Shown: positions 1-4,521 of the stretch, one piece after another
How the letters are laid out: each line of letters begins with the position of its first letter
Numbering within the stretch: the stretch's first letter is position 1
Source: an uncultured Lachnospiraceae bacterium
GTDB lineage: Bacteria > Bacillota > Clostridia > Lachnospirales > Lachnospiraceae
Length of the DNA stretch: 5,608 bases
NCBI GenBank assembly: GCA_905236925.1
Contig: CAJOQS010000310.1
Location: 1 to 5,608 of the forward strand
Reading direction: 5' to 3'
Translations under genes and position numbers: made by a program
The notes under the pieces: model-generated
Databases searched by the model: none
Told to the model about the DNA's origin: nothing
What the model saw: the letters and a program-made list of their open reading frames with translations, nothing else

Positions 1-1014
1 AAGCTGATGGTACTGGAGGACGGCAAGGTATCCGCGATGGGGAATACCAGAGAATGCGTCGGCAAAATGCTCGGAAACGACAGAATGCTGAGGGCATTTC
101 CTGCGGCGGTCCGCATTTTTTCAAAAACACGTCCGGATGCTACATGGAATCAGAATGAGAGAATTGTATGGGTGAGCTCCTTCCGTGACGGTGAAAAGGC
201 AAGAGCGATACCTTTGAGTGTTTGCGAAGGAAAGAAATATATTGAGGATAATTTTGCAAAGGATGCAACGGAGAATGCCGGCTCCGGAAAGATCTCCGCT
301 GCCCGCAGCGTACCGAAGGGTATCAGGGAAGATCCCCCGGCCCTGGAGTTCAAGGATGTATGGATAAGATACACGAGGGAAGGGAAAGACGTTATACGCG
401 GAATGGACCTTAGGGTCAATAAGGGTGAGGTCTTCTGCATTCTCGGCGGAAACGGTGCCGGAAAATCGACCGCGGTGAGCGCCGCGGCGGGACTGGTTAA
501 ACCCTATGCGGGCAGGATCAAGGTCTTCGGAAGGGACATAAAGGACTATAAGGGGCAGGAGCTGTACCGGAGCTGTGTTTCGATGCTGCCTCAGGATGTG
601 CAGACAGTATTCACCGGCGACAGCATCAAAGGCAGACACCCCTATGACCTGTCCGGGGGCGAGCAGCAGCTTGCGGCACTGGATATCGTACTTGCAACGT
701 CACCGAGGCTCCTGATACTTGATGAGCCCACCAAGGGGATAGACGTTTATGCGGCGGAAGAAATGTCCGAAAGGCTAAGGACTCTGGTTAAGGCCGGAGT
801 CACGATCGTTATAGTGACTCATGACGTTGAATTTGCCGCAAAGATAGCAGATAAATGCGCACTTTTGTTTAATGGTGAATTAACTTCATGCGATGAGGCA
901 AAGCGCTTCTTTGCCGGCAATTACTTCTATACAACTGCCGCAAACCGTATGACCAGAGGGATCTTTGAAGATACCGTTACAGTAGAGGACGTTATAAAAA
1001 GGATTCGGGCCTGA
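1..1014 (+). CDS. ECF transporter two-domain ATP-binding protein, 3' part (5' end outside window)
   Basis: Energy-coupling ATPase of an ECF vitamin/cofactor importer; it would work at the cytoplasmic membrane face with an EcfT subunit and the S component encoded next. The frame is open from base 1. Numbering from the Met at base 7, residues 1-20 look like the tail of a first ABC domain (VLEDGKVSAMGNT). Residues 21-110 are the inter-domain linker, with the IPLSVCEGKKYI stretch typical of dual ECF ATPases. Residues 112-335 are a second ABC domain: Walker A GGNGAGKS 147-154, Q-loop Q196, signature LSGGE 215-219, Walker B LLILDE 235-240 with catalytic E240, switch H272, and a family-typical tail (NYFYTTAANRM, TVEDVI). 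Oddity: Q-loop to signature is about 19 residues against roughly 50 in ordinary ABC ATPases, so most of the helical subdomain is missing in frame. The usual Arg/Lys after the signature Gln pair is Leu. Family call is secure; substrate is unknown. Confidence 0.9.
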   Translation, partial: KLMVLEDGKVSAMGNTRECVGKMLGNDRMLRAFPAAVRIFSKTRPDATWNQNERIVWVSSFRDGEKARAIPLSVCEGKKYIEDNFAKDATENAGSGKISAARSVPKGIREDPPALEFKDVWIRYTREGKDVIRGMDLRVNKGEVFCILGGNGAGKSTAVSAAAGLVKPYAGRIKVFGRDIKDYKGQELYRSCVSMLPQDVQTVFTGDSIKGRHPYDLSGGEQQLAALDIVLATSPRLLILDEPTKGIDVYAAEEMSERLRTLVKAGVTIVIVTHDVEFAAKIADKCALLFNGELTSCDEAKRFFAGNYFYTTAANRMTRGIFEDTVTVEDVIKRIRA

Positions 1015-1022
1015 ATAAAATG

Positions 1023-1028
1023 AAAGGA
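1023..1028 (+). promoter_or_regulatory. Ribosome binding site that supports the GTG start of the S-component gene
   Basis: AAAGGA lies 10 nt before the GTG at 1039. An in-frame TGA at 1021-1023 closes the frame just upstream. The ATGs at 1020, 1028 and 1034 are all in other reading frames and run quickly into stops or the wrong protein. GTG 1039 is therefore the most plausible start. Confidence 0.6.
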
Positions 1029-1038
1029 TGGATATGCC

Positions 1039-1725
1039 GTGGTCGTTATAAAAAGCAGCGGTCTTAGGAAAGCCCTGAGAATCATTATTCCCTTTGCAGC
1101 CATACCCGCGCTTGTTCTCCTCGGTGTTTACGCATTTGAGGATAAATTCTACGCGTACATATCACTTGTAATAACCATTCTCGCCATTATCCTTTTTATC
1201 AGCGGATTCGAGCAGAGAAAAATCGGGACAAGGAGAATGGTACTTGTGGTTGTTCTTACCGTAATGTCGGTCATTGGAAGATTCTTCCCGATCATAAAGC
1301 CAGTGACTGCGCTTACCATAATTGCCGGAATGTATCTTGGTTCGGAGGCCGGATTCCTTGTCGGAGCCATGTCTGCCGTTATATCCAATTTCTTCTGGGG
1401 GCAGGGTCCATGGACGCCCTTTCAGATGTTTGCATGGGGGATGATAGGCCTTCTTGCCGGCCTTTTCTCGGGTATCCTGAGACGCAACAGGATAGTTCTT
1501 TATATTGCCGGAGCCTTTTCTGGTGTTCTCTTTTCCATGATCATGGATATCTGGACAGTGCTGTGGTACAACAACGGATTTGATCTGAACCTGTATCTGA
1601 CTGCAATATCCACAGCTGTTCCTATGACCTTGGTCTATGCGGTTTCAAACGTTATCTTTCTTATTGTTCTTGCCGGTCCCATAGGAAAAAAGCTGGATAG
1701 GATCAAGACTGTTTACGGCATTTAG
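1039..1725 (+). CDS. ECF transporter S component (substrate-binding membrane subunit), substrate unassigned
   Basis: Integral membrane protein of 228 residues, predicted to bind the substrate of the ECF importer whose ATPase ends 24 bp upstream; the tight spacing says the two are co-transcribed. Hydrophobic segments fall at about 12-33, 37-57, 67-84, 88-118, 127-147, 152-176 and 185-213, so six or seven helices, with basic loops (RKIGTRR 60-66, RRNR 148-151, KKLDR 217-221) suggesting cytoplasmic ends. The stretch 88-140, with GMYLGSEAGFLVGA followed by an NFFWGQGPWTPFQMFAWG-type loop, is the hallmark I recognise for ECF S components in Firmicutes. It is slightly longer than the usual 170-200 residues, apparently because of an extra N-terminal helix. 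Similar A-S pairs have been tied to cobalamin or other cofactors, but nothing here (no riboswitch, no neighbouring biosynthetic gene) fixes the substrate. The GTG start is chosen because an in-frame stop lies at 1021. Confidence 0.85.
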   Translation: MVVIKSSGLRKALRIIIPFAAIPALVLLGVYAFEDKFYAYISLVITILAIILFISGFEQRKIGTRRMVLVVVLTVMSVIGRFFPIIKPVTALTIIAGMYLGSEAGFLVGAMSAVISNFFWGQGPWTPFQMFAWGMIGLLAGLFSGILRRNRIVLYIAGAFSGVLFSMIMDIWTVLWYNNGFDLNLYLTAISTAVPMTLVYAVSNVIFLIVLAGPIGKKLDRIKTVYGI

Positions 1726-1778
1726 CCGCTTCTGTTTATACCCGGTTAATCAATTTAATAAATTGTTTATAAAAATTG

Positions 1779-1805
1779 TTAGCACTCCCTCTTGACGAGT
1801 GCTAA
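1779..1805 (+). promoter_or_regulatory. CIRCE operator (HrcA repressor binding site)
   Basis: Perfect consensus inverted repeat: TTAGCACTC (1779-1787), 9-nt spacer (1788-1796), GAGTGCTAA (1797-1805), with no mismatch in either arm. CIRCE is the established binding site of HrcA, which represses class I heat-shock genes in Firmicutes and releases them when GroE is titrated by unfolded protein. It lies 108 bp before the Hsp20 start codon and its right half overlaps the promoter's -35 box, so repression by blocking RNA polymerase is the likely mode. Confidence 0.97.
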
Positions 1806-1820
1806 TTTTGGTGTTATAAC
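1792..1820 (+). promoter_or_regulatory. Sigma-A-type promoter of hsp20
   Basis: The -35 box TTGACG (1792-1797) and -10 box TATAAC (1815-1820) are separated by exactly 17 nt. Each differs from consensus at one position. The -35 sits inside the CIRCE spacer and its last base is the first base of the right CIRCE arm. Transcription would start near 1827, giving a leader of about 85 nt. The region upstream (1751-1778) is very A/T rich and could aid polymerase binding. Confidence 0.8.
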
Positions 1821-1827
1821 GTTTATA

Positions 1828-1851
1828 GAACAAGACAAGCAGAACTTGTTC
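1828..1851 (+). other. 5'-end stem-loop of the hsp20 leader
   Basis: GAACAAG (1828-1834) and CTTGTTC (1845-1851) form a perfect 7-bp stem with a 10-nt loop, beginning at about the predicted transcript 5' end. A second ACAAG at 1835-1839 offers an alternative register with CTTGT. No T-run follows, so it is not a terminator. A role in stabilising the mRNA is inference from its position. Confidence 0.5.
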
Positions 1852-1873
1852 GACAGTCACAGTTGTTTATCAA

Positions 1874-1889
1874 CGGGAGCGTACTCCCG
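1874..1889 (+). other. Second leader hairpin just upstream of the hsp20 Shine-Dalgarno
   Basis: CGGGAG (1874-1879) and CTCCCG (1884-1889) form a 6-bp GC-rich stem with a CGTA tetraloop. It ends 9 nt before the Shine-Dalgarno. The CTCC part of its right arm could alternatively pair with GGAG of that site. Whether this matters for translation is not shown by the sequence. Confidence 0.45.
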
Positions 1890-1898
1890 CCTAATATG

Positions 1899-1906
1899 AA
1901 GGAGGT
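1899..1906 (+). promoter_or_regulatory. Strong Shine-Dalgarno of hsp20
   Basis: AAGGAGGT closely matches the 16S anti-Shine-Dalgarno and lies 6-7 nt before the ATG at 1913. It is the strongest ribosome binding site in the window and fixes the Hsp20 start. The Met at codon 3 is therefore not needed as a start. Confidence 0.85.
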
Positions 1907-1912
1907 AGTATT

Positions 1913-2356
1913 ATGTATATGCCCAGTTTATTCGGAGAGAACTTATTTGATTGCTTTTTTGATGATTTCGCAAGGCCTGTAAGACATGAGCCCAAGTTCC
2001 ATGAACCAGTTGGAAAGCTTATGAAGACCGATGTCAAGGAGACTGACGAGGCCTACGAGCTTGATATTGAGCTCCCCGGCTACAGCAAGGACAACATCAA
2101 CGCCGAGCTTAAGGACGGTTTCCTTACAGTCAAGGCAACAGTGGAAGAAAACAACGACGAGAAGGACAAGGAAGGCCGCTTTATCAGACGTGAGCGTTAC
2201 AGCGGTTCCTGCAGCAGAAGCTTCTATGTCGGCGAAGCTGTTACCGAGAAGGATATTAAAGCCAGATTTGATAATGGCGTTCTTAAAATATCCGTTCCCA
2301 AGATCGAAAAGAAGCCTGAGATCGAACAGAATCACTTCGTTTCCATCGAGGGATAA
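1913..2356 (+). CDS. Hsp20-family small heat-shock protein (clostridial Hsp18 type)
   Basis: ATP-independent cytoplasmic holdase that keeps unfolding proteins soluble until DnaK or other chaperones refold them. The 147-residue protein has a short N-terminal arm (1-36, starting with a MPSLFGENLFD-type motif of clostridial Hsp20s). An alpha-crystallin domain follows at about 37-131, opening with KTDVKETDEAYELDIELPG and ending with the family signature ARFDNGVLKISVPK (117-130). A short tail carries V143-S-I145, a candidate IXI/V-type motif that docks onto neighbouring subunits in oligomers. Length is normal for the family. The gene stands alone, with its own CIRCE-controlled promoter upstream and a strong terminator downstream, so expression should be heat inducible through HrcA. 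Longer open frames in other phases and on the opposite strand over this gene are shadows. Confidence 0.96.
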   Translation: MYMPSLFGENLFDCFFDDFARPVRHEPKFHEPVGKLMKTDVKETDEAYELDIELPGYSKDNINAELKDGFLTVKATVEENNDEKDKEGRFIRRERYSGSCSRSFYVGEAVTEKDIKARFDNGVLKISVPKIEKKPEIEQNHFVSIEG

Positions 2357-2376
2357 CATCCGCTTTTGTCTTGAGA

Positions 2377-2408
2377 CCCCTGCCGTTTTACCGCGGCAGG
2401 GGCTTTTT
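2377..2408 (+). terminator. Rho-independent terminator of hsp20
   Basis: CCCCTGCCG (2377-2385) and CGGCAGGGG (2394-2402) form a perfect 9-bp stem with an 8-nt loop, followed by C and five T (2404-2408). It starts 20 nt after the Hsp20 stop and closes a single-gene transcript. Confidence 0.93.
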
Positions 2409-2422
2409 GCTGTCTATATCAA

Positions 2423-2451
2423 TTGATAAATAAGCTGTTTTGGTGTATTAT
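2423..2451 (+). promoter_or_regulatory. Predicted sigma-A promoter of the muramidase-hemW unit
   Basis: TTGATA (2423-2428) and TATTAT (2446-2451) are separated by 17 nt, each one base from consensus. The site lies between the hsp20 terminator and the next gene, giving a leader of roughly 43 nt. I see no CIRCE or other recognisable operator here. Confidence 0.65.
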
Positions 2452-2489
2452 CAGATACGGATGATTCTGTGTTCAAATACATTTTGTAC

Positions 2490-2494
2490 GGGAG
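2490..2494 (+). promoter_or_regulatory. Ribosome binding site of the GH25 gene
   Basis: GGGAG lies 6 nt before the ATG at 2501 and selects this start. It places an Asn-rich, charged segment at the N terminus instead of a signal peptide. Confidence 0.6.
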
Positions 2495-2500
2495 CAGGAA

Positions 2501-4504
2501 ATGGCATTTAACAATAACGAGAATAACAGCAATAACAATATGGATGATTTCGATGCTGCATATGCCGCTGACAAGGAGCGGAAGCTGGCCCGCGAGGAGG
2601 AGCTTCAGGCTGCCCGTGATTATCTCGGTGTTCTTCTTGAGGAGTCGGAAGGCAAAAGCATTGAGCTTGAGGATAAGAAGCAGGAGGCTGACGCTTTAGC
2701 CGAACGTTTATACAGAACCGAGAACGAGATCAGCGCGCTCAAGCAGCAGAACAACCGCTTCAACCGGCAGGGCAGGTTCCTTATCTTCTGGATGTGCTTC
2801 TCACTTCTTGAGCTGCTTCTGATAGCGGGACTTGTTATTGCGCTCTATCAGAATATCGGAAAAGGACGCGGTAACAGTGTTTCATTACCTGATGGTGCAA
2901 ATTACTCCTCGGACGCCGGTCCCGTTCCTACCGGCGAAGCTGACGTGGAGACGGTGCTTACCGAAAAGTATAACTCCGAGCTTGAAACTGTGATTAAATA
3001 CGTCAGTCAGGAAGCCATTGCTCCGTTCACCGCATCGGTTGAGAAGATCGACGGGCTTGAATACCTTGTATTTGAAGGTGACGGGATCAGGGTCTGCTAT
3101 AAAAACGAGTATTACACCGACGAGATCAATTACCGCAGGTGCGTAATCGTTGAGCGTGATGATAAGAGATTCAGCCTTATCCGCAGCTATGACCTTAACG
3201 GAGATATTGCCGAGCTCTGTCCGACTCTTACGAACATCGGCAAAGTTAGATATCTTGCCTTTGTTGATTATGAAGGCAATATCGCGAACGGCATCCCTTC
3301 CGGGTTCAGGCTGATCGAATGCAACGATTTCAGGATGTTTGAGTGTGCTGATCTTAAAGACAGGATCCTCGGTCTGATGAATGTCGAGGCCGTTCCCGAG
3401 GTTTCCGCGATAGAGGGCTATCCCTGTGTTTATTCACTTACGACCAGCAAGGCTTCATACAAATACGCCATTTCCGATAACGACAATACCGAGATCGAGT
3501 ATAACGAGCTTGATATACCGGATGTTTCCTCTGAATTCAGGATGAACATCGGGGATGAAGGAATCACATGGCAGACCAATGTTAAGCTGGGCGGCAAGCT
3601 TTATCTCGGCGCTTTAAGCGGCAGCCTTGTGGTCAAAAACGATTCGATCCTTCTTTCCGGAGCCAAGTACGGTGCATATGTCAAGCCCAATCAGGAGGAT
3701 CCCGCTCTCGAGGGATATATAATTCCTTCGGAAAGAGCCTACGAGAATTACCTGACCATCGGCGGTTACAACGGTGAGCGCTTCTACGTGGAGGTCAATG
3801 AGTCAATAGATTTTCACAGCTATTACTGGGACAATCTTGATACGACCGACTCCAACAACTGGGTTTATTTTGACGCGGACGGCAACAGGGCATCATACCG
3901 CGGAATTGATGTATCGAAATACCAGGGCAGCATAGACTGGTCCAAGGTCGCTGCCGAAGGTGTGGAGTTTGCGATCGTGAGACTCGGCTACAGGGGAATG
4001 AACGAGGGAACACTCGAGCCCGACGTTTATTACCATCAGAATATGAAGGGGGCTGCGGCGAACGGGATCAAGACGGGTGTTTATTTCTTCTCACAGGCCG
4101 TTACCGAGGAAGAGGCCGTTGAGGAAGCAGAATATGTGCTGAATCTGATAAAGGATTATGACATAAGCTATCCGGTTATTTTTGATACCGAGAGAGTAAC
4201 GACCTTTAACGCGAGGGCCAACGGCCTTTCGATGGAGGAACGGACAAATCTCTGCAGAGTATTCTGCGATACTATCGCGGCCGCGGGATACAAGCCCATG
4301 ATCTACGCAAATACGAAGTATATGGTGATGGGCATTGACCTTACCAAGCTCGGCGATTACGACAAATGGTTCGCGTGCTATTCATCCAACATCACGTTCC
4401 CGTACGATTTTGACATGCTTCAATACTCGGAATCGGGTACTGTAAACGGGATTTCCGGAAAGGTTGACCTGAACATCTCATTCATTGATTATTCGGCGCA
4501 GTAG
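2501..4504 (+). CDS. Membrane-anchored GH25 muramidase (lysozyme) with cytoplasmic coiled coil
   Basis: Predicted peptidoglycan hydrolase cutting the MurNAc-GlcNAc beta-1,4 bond outside the membrane. Order in the 667 residues: Asn-rich start (4-13); highly charged helix, probably coiled coil (about 24-85); one transmembrane segment (93-116) preceded by R86, R89, R92, consistent with a type II anchor; low-complexity linker (120-147); about 300 residues of unrecognised sequence (150-450); GH25 domain (468-664). The GH25 domain keeps the expected acids: D470 in RGIDVSKYQG, D562 and E564 in PVIFDTE, and D656 in VDLN, so it should be active. There is no cleavable signal peptide and no SH3 or choline-binding repeats. 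Nine cysteines lie in the external part (199, 214, 240, 274, 282, 309, 585, 589, 626). It has its own promoter, and hemW follows 17 nt after its stop. Likely role is cell-wall remodelling by the host cell; a phage endolysin is unlikely given the anchor and context. Confidence 0.9.
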   Translation: MAFNNNENNSNNNMDDFDAAYAADKERKLAREEELQAARDYLGVLLEESEGKSIELEDKKQEADALAERLYRTENEISALKQQNNRFNRQGRFLIFWMCFSLLELLLIAGLVIALYQNIGKGRGNSVSLPDGANYSSDAGPVPTGEADVETVLTEKYNSELETVIKYVSQEAIAPFTASVEKIDGLEYLVFEGDGIRVCYKNEYYTDEINYRRCVIVERDDKRFSLIRSYDLNGDIAELCPTLTNIGKVRYLAFVDYEGNIANGIPSGFRLIECNDFRMFECADLKDRILGLMNVEAVPEVSAIEGYPCVYSLTTSKASYKYAISDNDNTEIEYNELDIPDVSSEFRMNIGDEGITWQTNVKLGGKLYLGALSGSLVVKNDSILLSGAKYGAYVKPNQEDPALEGYIIPSERAYENYLTIGGYNGERFYVEVNESIDFHSYYWDNLDTTDSNNWVYFDADGNRASYRGIDVSKYQGSIDWSKVAAEGVEFAIVRLGYRGMNEGTLEPDVYYHQNMKGAAANGIKTGVYFFSQAVTEEEAVEEAEYVLNLIKDYDISYPVIFDTERVTTFNARANGLSMEERTNLCRVFCDTIAAAGYKPMIYANTKYMVMGIDLTKLGDYDKWFACYSSNITFPYDFDMLQYSESGTVNGISGKVDLNISFIDYSAQ

Positions 4505-4513
4505 GCCGGTTTT

Positions 4514-4518
4514 GGAAG
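4514..4518 (+). promoter_or_regulatory. Weak ribosome binding site of hemW
   Basis: GGAAG lies 3 nt before the ATG at 4522, a poor match at short spacing. With only 17 nt between the GH25 stop and this start, hemW translation may depend partly on ribosomes arriving from the upstream gene. The start itself is fixed by the family-typical MELYIHIPFC opening. Confidence 0.35.
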
Positions 4519-4521
4519 ACC

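Noticed and set aside
121..639. Open frame of 172 codons on the - strand within the ECF ATPase gene
   Set aside because: It is antisense to a well-supported ABC ATPase with all core motifs; no independent coding evidence.
1747..1769. A/T-only inverted repeat (CAATTT/AAATTG with partial extension) after the S-component gene, as a possible terminator
   Set aside because: The stem has almost no GC pairs, contains a mismatch, and lacks a clean T-run afterwards. It is equally explained as A/T-rich sequence upstream of the hsp20 promoter. No convincing terminator closes the ECF operon before CIRCE.
1768..1773. TATAAA as an alternative -10 box upstream of CIRCE
   Set aside because: The matching -35 position (1745-1750, GTTAAT) is poor. 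The TTGACG-17-TATAAC pair downstream is far better.
1943..2359. Open frame of 138 codons on the - strand over hsp20
   Set aside because: It lies wholly antisense to a clearly coding, conserved gene, has no recognisable product, and no ribosome site or promoter was seen for it.
2031..2426. Open frame of 131 codons on the + strand in another phase across hsp20 and its terminator
   Set aside because: The Arg/Thr/Ser-rich product is typical of an out-of-phase reading, and it runs through the intrinsic terminator. It is a shadow of hsp20.
2510..2540. AAY-type triplet repetition at the start of the GH25 gene as a possible phase-variable repeat
   Set aside because: The triplets are interrupted and imperfect, and length changes by threes would not shift frame. 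It is just an Asn-rich N terminus.
2501..4504. Phage endolysin or prophage remnant suggested by the GH25 domain
   Set aside because: The protein has a membrane anchor, a cytoplasmic coiled coil and a long external region. No holin, phage structural gene or attachment site is nearby, and the neighbours are housekeeping genes.
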